A stretch of DNA of 32,592 nucleotides, from NCBI RefSeq assembly GCF_900549175.1, contig NZ_URNN01000016.1, positions 1 through 32,592 on the forward strand. Reading direction: 5' to 3'. The stretch's first letter is position 1. Each line of letters opens with the position of its first letter. The notes under the pieces were generated by a model. The model made no database searches. It was not told where the DNA came from and saw only the letters and a program-made list of their open reading frames with translations. The translations under genes and the position numbers were made by a program. Positions 22,536 through 32,583 of the stretch are shown one piece after another. This stretch comes from an uncultured Prevotella sp. (GTDB lineage: Bacteria; Bacteroidota; Bacteroidia; Bacteroidales; Bacteroidaceae).

Positions 22536-24512
22536 ATGACAGCAATGAAAAAACGTATTATATATATAATGTGCGCTTTGGGACTGGTTGGCAGTTACAG
22601 TTCTTGTACGGACTATCTTGACAAGGAACCGGACTCTACAATCAGCGGCGATGTGGCTTTCACTAACTTCATCAATTTCCAGGGATTTGTGGAGGAAATC
22701 TACAACTGTATCCCCGACAAGGAAAAGAACTATTGGTGCACCAACTTCAACTGGGGCGATGACGAACTTCTGAACACCGGTTTGGGTGATACCCACTTCA
22801 CGGCGCATGCCGATGTCGGCGACTACCGCTTCTGGTATAACGACCCACAGAACTTCCTGCACAGCAACTCTCTTAATCCCGCAAGTTGGGACACCAACGT
22901 TGGCGCCCCGCGTTTCGACCACTCCATAGAACACGGATGGTACTGTATACGCAAGGCCAACATGGGTCTTGAGAATCTCGACAAGATGGTAAGTGCAAGC
23001 GACGAGGAGAAGGATGTCATCAAAGGACAGCTCCTGTTCTTCCGCGCATGGTGGCACCAGCAGCAGATGGAGTTCTTCGGCGGACTGCCATACGTGGACC
23101 GCACGCTGTCCGCTGACGAGGTACTGCAGTTGCCGCGTCTGTCGTTTCAGGAGTGTGCAAAGCGTTGCGCAGAGGATTACAGCGAGGCAGCCAAGCTGCT
23201 TCCCGGCAACTGGGACGAAGCTGCCGTCGGCATAAAGACAAGCGGCAAAAACGACCTGCGCATCACAAGAGCCTGCGCCCTCGGCTATCTCGGCAAGGTG
23301 CTTTTGTGGGCCGCCTCTCCATTGAACAACGAGAAAGAGACTGGCGGAGCACAGCGCGGAGCGTCGAAGAACGGCAACACGTACAAGTACGACAAGGAGT
23401 TGGCCAAACAGGCAGCCGACGCCTTGGCCGAGGCCATACAGGATATTGACGACGGAAAGACACCTTACGCGCTTGCCGGATATGACTATTCCAACATCTA
23501 CGACCACGTGGCAGGCTCAAAGCCCAACTTCTCGGAGATATTCTATACAAGCGGACAAAACTTCAAGATGCCCGGCACGTGCGAGGCAATAATGCGCGGC
23601 CCCAGCCGTGATGGCAACAGTTCCAACTGGAACTTCGCCAAGACATGGGGACCGAAGGTAAACGGCCTTGTGCCGCACGATGCCTTCATCCACATGCCTA
23701 CAGCCAACTATGTCAACTACTACGGCATGGCCAACGGCCTGCCGCTCGATGACCCTGAGTCGGGCTTCGACCCCACACATCCGTTCAAGGACCGCGACCC
23801 GCGTTTCTATCATGACATAATGTTCGACGGATTCAAGTTTGTCAGCGAGTCTTCCGTGGCCGACGAGGACAAGGACTTTGTGCGGATGCAGTTGTTCACC
23901 GGCGGAAACCTGCGCCAGTCAAGCAATCCGGTGCTTTCATCCACCGGCAGCCGTACGGGCTACTTCTGCCAGAAGCTTGTACCCCATCAGATGAACAAGT
24001 ATGACAAATGGTACGAGTGGGGAACCGGCTTCCACAGCTATCTGCCATATATGCGCGTGGCCGACATCTACCTGATGTACGCCGAGGCCTGCGCCGCCGT
24101 GGGAGGTGCCTCCTACAAGAGCGCAAAGTGCAAGTATTCGGCAGTTGCCGCCATCAATGTTATCCGCAAGAGGTGCGGCGCGGGCGAGGTTGCCGAGAAG
24201 TATCTGGCCGACAACAACAAGTTCATGGATGAGGTGCGCCGCGAGCGTGCCGTGGAGCTGGCCTTCGAGGGCTTCCGCTGGAACGACCTGCAGCGTTGGC
24301 TGCTGCTCACGGAGTATCCCTACAACATAAAGACCTCTCAGGAGTTCTACCGTGTGGGCGAAATGACGGCCGATCCCCGCGATGCCGAAGTTACGGGATG
24401 GAGAGAGGAGGTTGTCGTAAGGCGCGAATATGCCATAAAGCACTATCTCTTCCCGCTGAAGCAGAATGAGGTGTACCTCTATTCCGAATATCCGCAAAAC
24501 CCGGGATGGTAA
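22536..24512 (+). CDS. xusB: SusD-type xylan-binding surface lipoprotein XusB
   Basis: XusB is the outer-membrane lipoprotein lid and glycan-binding partner of XusA. The 658-residue protein has a lipoprotein signal peptide with Cys24 (YSSC) followed by TDYLDKEPD, whose acidic residues fit surface export. The RagB/SusD fold is recognised from the N-terminal helices (FVEEIYNCI, RKANMGLENLDKM), the TPR-like region with QLLFFRAWWHQQQMEFFGGLP, RVADIYLMYAEACA, RRERAVELAFEGFRWNDLQR and the terminal PQNPGW. The gene starts three bases after the xusA stop. An ATG at 22545 (MKKRIIY) is an equally good start. Confidence 0.92.
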   Translation: MTAMKKRIIYIMCALGLVGSYSSCTDYLDKEPDSTISGDVAFTNFINFQGFVEEIYNCIPDKEKNYWCTNFNWGDDELLNTGLGDTHFTAHADVGDYRFWYNDPQNFLHSNSLNPASWDTNVGAPRFDHSIEHGWYCIRKANMGLENLDKMVSASDEEKDVIKGQLLFFRAWWHQQQMEFFGGLPYVDRTLSADEVLQLPRLSFQECAKRCAEDYSEAAKLLPGNWDEAAVGIKTSGKNDLRITRACALGYLGKVLLWAASPLNNEKETGGAQRGASKNGNTYKYDKELAKQAADALAEAIQDIDDGKTPYALAGYDYSNIYDHVAGSKPNFSEIFYTSGQNFKMPGTCEAIMRGPSRDGNSSNWNFAKTWGPKVNGLVPHDAFIHMPTANYVNYYGMANGLPLDDPESGFDPTHPFKDRDPRFYHDIMFDGFKFVSESSVADEDKDFVRMQLFTGGNLRQSSNPVLSSTGSRTGYFCQKLVPHQMNKYDKWYEWGTGFHSYLPYMRVADIYLMYAEACAAVGGASYKSAKCKYSAVAAINVIRKRCGAGEVAEKYLADNNKFMDEVRRERAVELAFEGFRWNDLQRWLLLTEYPYNIKTSQEFYRVGEMTADPRDAEVTGWREEVVVRREYAIKHYLFPLKQNEVYLYSEYPQNPGW

Positions 24513-24562
24513 TCCTTTTAATTCATCATAAAATCGAATAATAAAAAGTAATGGTTTGAGTT

Positions 24563-27370
24563 ATGAAACATAACAAATATATATTGCTGTCATCTCTTCT
24601 GGCAATGGCGGCCGGCATCCCTGCCGCGGCACAGGAGGCGGACTCATCGCAGGTCAACATGGCTTTCCGCAAGGTGGCCAGGGAAGACGTGCTGGGCGGA
24701 GTGTCTACCGTGAATGTCAGAGAACTGATAGAAAAGAATTTTCACACCTACAGCCTTGACAACATGCAAGGCTACGTGTCGGGATTCAACGGAAACGGAA
24801 TGTGGGGATTTTCCGACCAGCTCGTGCTCATCGACGGTGTGCCCCGCGACGCCAACAACGTGCGCCCTGACGAGATTGAGGACATCACGTTCATGAAGGG
24901 AGCCCAGGCCGTGGTGCTATACGGCAGCCGGGCCGCCAAGGGTGCCGTACTGATAACGACCAAGCGCGGACGCGTGAACGACGGACTGAGTGTCGATGTG
25001 CGTGCAAACACCGGGTGGTATGTGGCAAAGTCGTATCCGGAGTACCTCGGGTCGGCAGAGTACATGACACTCTACAACGAGGCGCGCAAGAACGACGGAC
25101 TGTCGCCCCTTTACAGCCAGCAGGACATCTACAACTATGCCAGCGGCACCAATCCCTACCGTTACCCGAACGTCAACTTCTATTCGTCAGAATACCTCAA
25201 GAAGGCATACAACCGCAGCGAAGTGTCGGCCGAGATAGAGGGCGGAAACAGGCGTGCTCGTTTCTATGCCAATGTGAGCTACTACCGCATGGGCGATTAT
25301 CTGGACTTCGGCGAGGCCAAAGACAACTATATCGACCGCTTCAACGTGCGCGGCAATGTCGACGTAGAGCTTAACAGCTTCATCACGGCATACGTCAACG
25401 CCAACGCCACCTATTATAATTCGCGCTCGGCAAACAGCGACAATTCCTACTGGCAGAACGCCACCACAATGCGTCCCAACCGTGTAAGCCCGCTCATTCC
25501 GCTGTCTTATATAGACCCGACGGCCAAGCAGGCCGCCATATTGCTGGCCGGTACGGGCAACATCATCGACGGCAAGTACTTCCTCGGCGGAACGCAGTCG
25601 GACAAGACCAATGTCTTTGCCGACTACTATGCCGCAGGATACAACACGTGGACGAGCAGGCAGTTCCAGTTTGACGCCGGCGTCAACTTCGACCTCGGTG
25701 CCGTGCTCAAGGGTCTGAGCTTCCACGCAATGGTAGGCATCGACTACGCCACCATCTACGACACGTCGTTCAACAACACATATTCCATCTTCGAGCCGAC
25801 ATGGAGCAACTACAGCGGCAAGGAGTATATCGTCGAGCTGAACGACCACGGAACGGTTGACAAGCGTTCGGGTGTGCAGAACATCTCAGGCTCTACCGAC
25901 AACCAGACAATAGCCTTCAACGCCCACTTCGACTACAAGCGTACGTTCGGCGGCGTGCACAATGTGAGTGCCATAGCCGTTGTCAACGGTTACCAGCAGT
26001 CGCTCTCGGCGCAGTATCACAAGACGAGCAACGCAAACCTTGGCTTCGAGGCCGCCTACAACTACGACCACAAGTATTATGCCGATTTCGCCCTCGCCAC
26101 ACCGTGGTCGGCACGCCTGCCCGAGGACGAGCGTCTCGGGGTGTCACCGTCGGCAACAGTGGGATGGCGCCTGTCGGAGGAGAAGTTCATGAAAGACCTC
26201 AACATCTTCGACGACCTCACCCTGAGCGCAAGCTACAGTGACTTGAAGACCGACCTCGACATCAGCGACTACTACATGTACCTCGGTGCATATCAGAAAG
26301 GCGAGTGGTGGGACTGGAGCGGCTATGCCAACCATGAGGCCATGCAGTCGAAGCGTGGCGCCAACAACGCCCTGACATATCTCCGGCGTAAGGAGTTCTC
26401 GGCCACCGTTCATGCGGCTCTGCTGAAGAACGCCCTCACCATCGATGCCTCTTACTTTACGAGCAAGATGACCGGAGGCATAATCGAGGCCACCAACCAA
26501 ATGCCGAGCTATTTCAAGGTGTACTGGCCCAACTCGTCGTTCCGTTCGTATCTCAACTTCAACGAAGACAAGCGCACGGGCTTCGATGTGGCAGTGAATT
26601 ACAAGAAGAAGTTCGGTGACTTCGGTATCGCTGCCGGTGCCAACCTCACGTATTACACCACCGAAGCATCCAAACGCGACGACTCCAGTTTTGCCGACAC
26701 CTACCAGTATCGTCAGGGCCAGCCGCTCGATGCCATCTGGGGATATGAGAATCTCGGATTCTTCAAGGACGATGATGACATTGCCAACTCGCCCAAACAG
26801 ATAATCGGCGGTACGATACGTCCCGGCGACCTGAAATACAAGGATCAGAACGGCGATAATGTCATCGACTCCAAAGACCAGGTATATCTGGGCAAGGGCG
26901 GATGGTACGGCTCGCCGACCACGCTGGGCGTAAACGTGACGCTGAAGTACAAGGACTTCACGCTATTCATGCTCGGCACGGGATATTTCGGAGCGAAGGC
27001 CGTCAAGAACTCAAGCTACTGGTGGGTAGCGGGAGAAGGCAAATACTCGGCACCGGTACGCGGACGCTGGACGGAAGAGACGGCAGAAACCGCCACATAC
27101 CCGCGTCTGACCACAGAGACCGGAACAAACAACTTCCAGACCTCCGATTTCTGGCTCTACTCCACCGACCGCTTCAACCTTGCAAAGGTGCAGCTCACCT
27201 ACGACTTCCCGAAGACCATCATCGGCAACGGAGTGGTGAAGGGACTCTCCGTATACGCCAGCGGCACCGATCTGCTCACCATCGCCAAAGAGCGTGAGAT
27301 ACTTGAGATGAATGTAGGTTCGGCACCGCAGAGCCGCTACTACAATCTTGGTGTAAAGGTTTCATTCTAA
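24563..27370 (+). CDS. xusC: Short SusC-type TonB-dependent transporter XusC
   Basis: This is the second outer-membrane SusC-type transporter of the cluster, paired with XusD. It has 935 residues, over 100 fewer than XusA. After the signal peptide (to AAAQE, ~24) the sequence goes almost directly to a short linker (NMAFRKVAREDVLGGVSTV) and the plug (LVLIDGVPRD, ITFMKGAQAVVLYGSRAAKG). The carboxypeptidase-regulatory-like domain and the classical VVGYG motif are absent. The barrel ends with YYNLGVKVSF, and a DQNGDNVIDSKD loop (~760) fits a calcium site. The shorter N-terminus implies a different plug-TonB contact. Different oligosaccharide lengths or side chains for the two systems are likely but unproven. 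Confidence 0.9.
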   Translation: MKHNKYILLSSLLAMAAGIPAAAQEADSSQVNMAFRKVAREDVLGGVSTVNVRELIEKNFHTYSLDNMQGYVSGFNGNGMWGFSDQLVLIDGVPRDANNVRPDEIEDITFMKGAQAVVLYGSRAAKGAVLITTKRGRVNDGLSVDVRANTGWYVAKSYPEYLGSAEYMTLYNEARKNDGLSPLYSQQDIYNYASGTNPYRYPNVNFYSSEYLKKAYNRSEVSAEIEGGNRRARFYANVSYYRMGDYLDFGEAKDNYIDRFNVRGNVDVELNSFITAYVNANATYYNSRSANSDNSYWQNATTMRPNRVSPLIPLSYIDPTAKQAAILLAGTGNIIDGKYFLGGTQSDKTNVFADYYAAGYNTWTSRQFQFDAGVNFDLGAVLKGLSFHAMVGIDYATIYDTSFNNTYSIFEPTWSNYSGKEYIVELNDHGTVDKRSGVQNISGSTDNQTIAFNAHFDYKRTFGGVHNVSAIAVVNGYQQSLSAQYHKTSNANLGFEAAYNYDHKYYADFALATPWSARLPEDERLGVSPSATVGWRLSEEKFMKDLNIFDDLTLSASYSDLKTDLDISDYYMYLGAYQKGEWWDWSGYANHEAMQSKRGANNALTYLRRKEFSATVHAALLKNALTIDASYFTSKMTGGIIEATNQMPSYFKVYWPNSSFRSYLNFNEDKRTGFDVAVNYKKKFGDFGIAAGANLTYYTTEASKRDDSSFADTYQYRQGQPLDAIWGYENLGFFKDDDDIANSPKQIIGGTIRPGDLKYKDQNGDNVIDSKDQVYLGKGGWYGSPTTLGVNVTLKYKDFTLFMLGTGYFGAKAVKNSSYWWVAGEGKYSAPVRGRWTEETAETATYPRLTTETGTNNFQTSDFWLYSTDRFNLAKVQLTYDFPKTIIGNGVVKGLSVYASGTDLLTIAKEREILEMNVGSAPQSRYYNLGVKVSF

Positions 27371-27393
27371 CATGACTTTAAAAGAATACTGAT

Positions 27394-29229
27394 ATGAAAA
27401 TAAAGAATATAGTTCTTTTCGGTGTGGCGGCCATGGCTCTCACGGCTTGCGACGATTTGTTTGAGCCGGCATTGGAGAACAATCAGGACATATCCAACAT
27501 GGCTACCGACCCTACGTTTGCGCGTGGCATCCTCGACAACGCCTATCTGCTGTTGCCGTACGATGCGCTGCCCACATCCGATTTGGCCACAGACGATGCC
27601 GTGTCGAACCAAAGCGGTAACGACTACAGAGAGATGGCCACCGGCGCATGGGCCTCAGACATGAATCCCGTTTCACGCTGGGATGCAGGTTATCATGCCA
27701 TACAATACTGCAACCTGTTCATTGAAAACTGTGACATTGTGCCCTGGGCCTACTCGAGCGTGGCACTCAACACGATGTTCAGCGACAATTACAAGGGCAA
27801 TGCCTATGCCCTGCGCGGCCTGCACCTGTTCCACATCCTCCGCGCCCATGCCGGAAGGGTGAACGGCGAACTTACGGGTGTGCCCATCCACCTCGCGGCA
27901 GAAGACGGCTCGTCCGACTTCAACCATTCCCGCAACACCTTCAAGGAGTGCATTGACCAGATTATGGCCGACTTCGACGAGGCATTGAAGTATCTGCCCA
28001 AGAAATACGGCGATATCAACGGCGCGGGACAACTTCCCGAGAAGTACGCCCAAATGGGTGCCACTGACGGAGAGTACAACCGCGCCTTCGGTTCGCACCA
28101 CCGCGGTAAGATTGACGGTGTATCCATAGCCGCCTTTAAGGCTCAAGTGGCTCTGTTTGCCGCTTCTCCGGCTTATGCAGAGAGTGGTTCGGCCACTTAC
28201 GAGGAGGCTGCGAAATATGCTGCAGAGTGTCTGAAGAGCGTGGGGGGCGTGGCAAATATGGATGCAACGGGATGGAAATGGTTCAACGAAACCGATTATC
28301 TCGACGATTTCAATGCCAGAGCCGACGAAAGGGCTGAGGTAATCTGGCGTGCAACCATCAACAAGGATTACTCCGCATGGGAAGAGGACTGCTATCCGCC
28401 CACACTCTACGGTAACGGACGCATCAATCCCACGCAGAACCTTGTCGACGCCTTCCCCATGGCAAGCGGCTACCCCATCAGCCATGCCAAGGCCGGTTAC
28501 AACGACCAGTATCCTTATTCCAACCGCGACCCGCGTCTGAAGGAGTACATCCTCGTGAACGGCGAGATATACGGTGCCGAGAAGAAGGAAATAAACACTA
28601 CGGCCGACGGAACGACCCTTGACGCGCTTAACCACGAGAACGGCAAGTCAACACGTACGGGCTACTACATGCGCAAGCTGTTGCGTTCAGACAGAAACCT
28701 CAACCCCGCGGCCAACAAGAACCACCTGCAGTTGCGCATACGCAGCACGGAGATATTCCTCATCTACGCAGAGGCCGCCAACGAGTTTGCCGGCCCCACG
28801 GCCAAGGTGGGCGGTGCCGACTACTCCGCCTATGACGTGATAAAGGCCATACGCCACCGCGCCGGAATAGGTGTTGACAGCGACGGTGACGGAGTGACTG
28901 ACAGCGACCCCTATCTTGAGGAATGTAAGGGCGACAAGCAGAAGATGGCAGAGCTGATACGTAATGAGCGCCGTCTGGAGCTGTGCTTCGAAAACCACCG
29001 CTTTTGGGATTTGCGCCGCTGGAAACTCGACATAACCGAGCCGGCAAGGGGCGTTGCCATCACCACCGACCCGATTACGGGTGCCCTGAAGTACGATTAC
29101 AAATCTGTAGAGTACGGTGTCTATCCGGTGGAGACACGCGACTACAAGGACTATATGTACTTCTGCCCCATTCCCTACACAGAAGTGCTGAAGTGGAGTA
29201 ATCTGCAGCAGAACGACGGTTGGAAATAA
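27394..29229 (+). CDS. xusD: SusD-type surface lipoprotein XusD
   Basis: XusD is the SusD-type partner of XusC. The 611-residue protein has a signal peptide with lipobox LTAC and an acidic DDLFEP after the Cys, consistent with surface display. SusD landmarks are AYALRGLHLFHILRAHAG, RSTEIFLIYAEAANEF, RNERRLELCFENHRFWDLRR and the ending NLQQNDGW. A DSDGDGVTDSDP segment near residue 490 resembles a calcium-binding DxDxDG loop. The gene starts 23 bases after xusC. It is distinct from XusB, so the cluster carries two separate SusC/D complexes and not a recent duplication. Confidence 0.92.
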   Translation: MKIKNIVLFGVAAMALTACDDLFEPALENNQDISNMATDPTFARGILDNAYLLLPYDALPTSDLATDDAVSNQSGNDYREMATGAWASDMNPVSRWDAGYHAIQYCNLFIENCDIVPWAYSSVALNTMFSDNYKGNAYALRGLHLFHILRAHAGRVNGELTGVPIHLAAEDGSSDFNHSRNTFKECIDQIMADFDEALKYLPKKYGDINGAGQLPEKYAQMGATDGEYNRAFGSHHRGKIDGVSIAAFKAQVALFAASPAYAESGSATYEEAAKYAAECLKSVGGVANMDATGWKWFNETDYLDDFNARADERAEVIWRATINKDYSAWEEDCYPPTLYGNGRINPTQNLVDAFPMASGYPISHAKAGYNDQYPYSNRDPRLKEYILVNGEIYGAEKKEINTTADGTTLDALNHENGKSTRTGYYMRKLLRSDRNLNPAANKNHLQLRIRSTEIFLIYAEAANEFAGPTAKVGGADYSAYDVIKAIRHRAGIGVDSDGDGVTDSDPYLEECKGDKQKMAELIRNERRLELCFENHRFWDLRRWKLDITEPARGVAITTDPITGALKYDYKSVEYGVYPVETRDYKDYMYFCPIPYTEVLKWSNLQQNDGWK

Positions 29230-29260
29230 CTATAAGATAATATAAAACAAAAAAAATAAG

Positions 29261-30256
29261 ATGAATATGACACGATATATGAAATTTGCTCCGGCGGCTC
29301 TCGGCATGATGCTTTCGTTGACCGGATGCAAGAATGGAGATGCGGAGTTCAGTGATTCGGAAAATGGCACTACCGCCTACTTCTCGTATCAGTATCCTGT
29401 GCGCACCATCATACTTGGCGACGACGAGTCGGACACCTCGCTCGACAAGCAGCACAAGTGCCAGATAAAGGCTACCTTCGGAGGCTCGCGGAAAGGTTCC
29501 AACGGCACCCTTACCGTTCAGGTGGACCCCACGCTTGCTGATGACCTGACTTTTGCCGACGGTTCGCCGGTCAAGGCCATGCCCGACAGTTACTATACGC
29601 TGTCCACCAACAAGCTGGCCTTCAACGGAACCTATCAGGGTGCCACGACAGTGCAGCTCACCGACGATTTCTTCAACGACCCCGATGCCGTCAAGAACAC
29701 ATACGTGATACCCCTGGTGATAACCGAGTCTACAGGATTCACCCGTGTTGCATCGGGCACACCGAAGAGCGGGTTCACCAATCCCAAGCGCACCGATGAC
29801 AAGGCATGGCAGGTGTATCCGCAGGACTATGTGCTCTACTGCGTGAAATTCCAGAACAAGTATTCCGGATGGTGGATAACCAACCACACCCCCAGCACGG
29901 ACAATATAGAGAAGGCAAGCCAGGTGGAGATAACCACACGCTCGCTTCACAGTTCTGTCTACCGCGTGACATACCAAAACGGCACAACAGTGAATACGGC
30001 CGATTTGCTGCTCACCTTCGATGACAACGAGAACTGTACTGTATCGTCGCTCACCACGGGCGTGACAGCAACCGGTAGCGGAAAGTATACCGACAACGGC
30101 GAGAAGAACTCATGGAACGAGAAAGACCGTGATGCCATCGACTTGAAGTATACGGTGACTTTTGCCGACGGTTACAGCAAAACCGTCGACGAGCGGCTTG
30201 TATGGTGGCGCAGCGGCGTAAAGTCGGAAGTGTTTTCTCCTATTTATACAAAATAA
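29261..30256 (+). CDS. xusE: Surface lipoprotein XusE (DUF1735/DUF5627-type)
   Basis: XusE is a 331-residue lipoprotein (lipobox LTGC, Cys ~23) at the place in the cluster where Prevotella and Bacteroides xylan loci carry a glycan-binding surface protein. The N-terminal part (~30-155) looks like the DUF1735 (BT_3987-type) beta-sandwich, with YYTLSTNKLAFNGTYQGATT. The C-terminal part (~190-331) looks like a DUF5627 lipocalin-like domain (ADLLLTFDDNENCTV, WWRSGVKSEVFSPIY). Such proteins bind polysaccharide and have no known catalytic role. The assignment rests on pattern memory and position. It starts 31 bases after xusD and is followed by xyn10C after 19 bases. Confidence 0.8.
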   Translation: MNMTRYMKFAPAALGMMLSLTGCKNGDAEFSDSENGTTAYFSYQYPVRTIILGDDESDTSLDKQHKCQIKATFGGSRKGSNGTLTVQVDPTLADDLTFADGSPVKAMPDSYYTLSTNKLAFNGTYQGATTVQLTDDFFNDPDAVKNTYVIPLVITESTGFTRVASGTPKSGFTNPKRTDDKAWQVYPQDYVLYCVKFQNKYSGWWITNHTPSTDNIEKASQVEITTRSLHSSVYRVTYQNGTTVNTADLLLTFDDNENCTVSSLTTGVTATGSGKYTDNGEKNSWNEKDRDAIDLKYTVTFADGYSKTVDERLVWWRSGVKSEVFSPIYTK

Positions 30257-30275
30257 CGGTTAAAGACATCGTACA

Positions 30276-32519
30276 ATGAAGAAACAATTAATATTATCAG
30301 CACTCGGATCCATGTTGTTGGCTTCGTGTGCCGACGAGATAGAGCAGAACTTTATGGGAGGCGAGCCGGGCAACACCGCCTATGAGTATCTCAACGAATA
30401 TGCTCCCCTGAAAGAATACATCAACCGCGCGGGCCATCCCGGCTTCAAGCTCGGCGTGGGCACAGCCGCCGCCGACTATAACAAGAAGGGGCTGGTGTAC
30501 GGACTTACCAACTCAAACTTTGACGAGACCGTGGCCGGCAACGAGATGAAGATGGCATCGTGTGTCAACGACAAGGGTCTGATGGACTTCTCTACTGTGA
30601 AGGAATATGTCAGAAACGCCGCCGATGCAGGCATGTCCGTCTACGGACACACGCTCGTATGGCACTCGCAGCAGTCGGTCAAGTGGCTCAACTCGCTGAT
30701 AGCCGACCGTCCCATACAGGTGGAGCCGGGCGAGATGGTGGAGAACGTCATCCACGAGTGCGACTACGCCAACCACAGCTCTTATCCGTGGTATTCGATG
30801 AACAACGGTGCGGAGAAGGTGGAGGACGGATGCCTCGTCATCGACAATCCGGAAGTGGGGCCGAACATCTGGAGCATGCAGTATTTCGTCGATGACGGAG
30901 TACCCACAAAGACAGGCGAGGACTACATCATCCGCGTTACGATGAAAGCCACCGGCGAGGGCTCCCTCAACTGCAATGTGGGCGACTGGAGCGCCACATC
31001 GTCGTGCTCCATCGACTTCTCAACCGAGTGGCAGACCATCGACGCCAAGGTTCTTGCCGTTCCCACATCGTCTTCTTTCGTCATATTCCAGTCGGGCTCG
31101 TTTGCCGGAACGATATGGGTGAAGAAGGTTGAGGTCATCAAGATGGAAGCTGCCGGCGGTGCCGTGAAGTATATGGAGAATCTGATATCCAACGGCGACA
31201 TGGAAGGTGATGACGTGAGCTGCTTCTTCTCCAAGGAGCCGCCTTCATCGGATGTTCTCAACTCCGTCATCTACGATGGGGCCGGCGTGGACGGAAGCCG
31301 CGGCATCATCGTGAAGTCGGGCGACAATCCGTCGGAAAATTGGGACTGCCAGTTCTTCATACGTCTGCCGGAAGCGCTGCCCGAGGGAACCAAGTATCAC
31401 GTCGAGTTCGACTACCGTGCCAGCAGAGACGGAGCCAATACCGAGACACAGGCACACGGCGAACCCGGAGCTTACCAGCACTGGGAGATGATTGGCTCGC
31501 CCACCTTCAATCAGGGATGGCAGCATTGGGACAAGACCGGTACGATAAGCGCCAGCCAGGCGGGCGGCAACGGCATGCAGACCATTGCCTTCAACCTGTC
31601 GAACAACAAGGTGGCCACCGAGTTCCATTTCGACAATATCAAGTTTGAGGTGGAGAAGGAATACTCCAACGGCATTCCCCTCACCGACGAAGAGAAGCGT
31701 GACACCCTCACATGGGCCATGGAGCGCTGGATCAGCGGCATGATGGAGGCCTGCAATGGCAAGGTAAAGGCATGGGAGGTTGTCAACGAGGCCGTCTCGG
31801 GCGGCAATCCTGACGCCGAGGGCGTATTCGCCCTGCAGCATGCCAACGGCAACACCTCCGACTTCTTCTGGCAGGACTATCTCGGCGATGTAGACTATGT
31901 GCGCACCGCCGTGCGTCTCGCCCGCAAGTACGGTCCGGAGGACATGAAGCTCTTCGTCAACGACTACAATCTGGAAGACGGCGGCGGCAAGCTGAACAGC
32001 CTCATCAAGTGGATTGAGCGCTGGGAGGCCGACGGCGTGACGAAGATTGACGGTATCGGCAGCCAGATGCACGTTACGTACAGATGCAACCCCGACGAGC
32101 AGAAGGCCAATGAGGAGAACGTGGTGAAAATGCTGAAGGCACTGGCCGCAACGGGCAAGCTGATAAGGATTTCGGAGCTCGACATGGGCATATGGGACAC
32201 CTCGGCACCCGATGACCACAAGATAGAGACAAGCAACGAATGGGAGAAGCACCTCCTCCAGACGGCTTATGTCACCGAAGAACAGCATAAGGCTATGGCC
32301 GGATTCTACAAGTTCATCATCACTAAGTATTTCGAGATTATCCCGAAAGAACAGCAGTGGGGCATCACACAGTGGGCTCCCACCGACAGCCCCGCCGGAA
32401 GCGGCTGGCGTCCGAACCAGCCCATCGGTCTTTGGGACGTGAACTACTATCGCAAACATACCTATGCCGGTTTCACCGAAGGTCTGGAAGATGGCAGCAA
32501 CGGTGCAAAGAGTGAATAA
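30276..32519 (+). CDS. xyn10C: Surface GH10 xylanase interrupted by tandem binding modules, Xyn10C
   Basis: Xyn10C is an endo-beta-1,4-xylanase anchored to the cell surface that makes oligosaccharides for the Xus importers. The 747-residue product has a lipobox (LASC) followed by acidic ADEIEQ. The GH10 barrel is split. The first part runs to about residue 150 (GHTLVWHSQ at ~124). Two CBM4/CBM9-like beta-sandwiches follow (~152-290 and ~300-462, the second opening LISNGDME). The barrel resumes at ~470 with the acid/base Glu505 (WEVVNEA), NDYNLEDG and the nucleophile Glu634 (ISELDMGIW). Insertion of binding modules into this loop is known in Xyn10C of P. bryantii and Bacteroides homologues. 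It is the last gene of the cluster. Confidence 0.93.
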   Translation: MKKQLILSALGSMLLASCADEIEQNFMGGEPGNTAYEYLNEYAPLKEYINRAGHPGFKLGVGTAAADYNKKGLVYGLTNSNFDETVAGNEMKMASCVNDKGLMDFSTVKEYVRNAADAGMSVYGHTLVWHSQQSVKWLNSLIADRPIQVEPGEMVENVIHECDYANHSSYPWYSMNNGAEKVEDGCLVIDNPEVGPNIWSMQYFVDDGVPTKTGEDYIIRVTMKATGEGSLNCNVGDWSATSSCSIDFSTEWQTIDAKVLAVPTSSSFVIFQSGSFAGTIWVKKVEVIKMEAAGGAVKYMENLISNGDMEGDDVSCFFSKEPPSSDVLNSVIYDGAGVDGSRGIIVKSGDNPSENWDCQFFIRLPEALPEGTKYHVEFDYRASRDGANTETQAHGEPGAYQHWEMIGSPTFNQGWQHWDKTGTISASQAGGNGMQTIAFNLSNNKVATEFHFDNIKFEVEKEYSNGIPLTDEEKRDTLTWAMERWISGMMEACNGKVKAWEVVNEAVSGGNPDAEGVFALQHANGNTSDFFWQDYLGDVDYVRTAVRLARKYGPEDMKLFVNDYNLEDGGGKLNSLIKWIERWEADGVTKIDGIGSQMHVTYRCNPDEQKANEENVVKMLKALAATGKLIRISELDMGIWDTSAPDDHKIETSNEWEKHLLQTAYVTEEQHKAMAGFYKFIITKYFEIIPKEQQWGITQWAPTDSPAGSGWRPNQPIGLWDVNYYRKHTYAGFTEGLEDGSNGAKSE

Positions 32520-32551
32520 ATCGACCTTAAATCTTAAGCATTGGTAATGAG

Positions 32552-32583
32552 AAGTCCGCCGGGCGTTGCGCCGGGCGGACTTT
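32552..32583 (+). terminator. Terminator of the xus-xyn10C cluster
   Basis: AAGTCCGCC (32552-32560) pairs with GGCGGACTT (32574-32582), with an inner GGCG/CGCC stem and a TTG loop. Only three T follow, so the tract is short. It lies 33 bases after the xyn10C stop. Confidence 0.65.

Noticed and set aside
22536..29229. Recent duplication of one SusC/D pair
   Set aside because: XusA and XusC differ in length and N-terminal domains, and XusB and XusD differ throughout, so they are distinct pairs.
31245..32459. 404-codon minus-strand open frame opposite xyn10C
   Set aside because: It lies fully inside a well-supported GH10 gene and has no recognisable domain or promoter.
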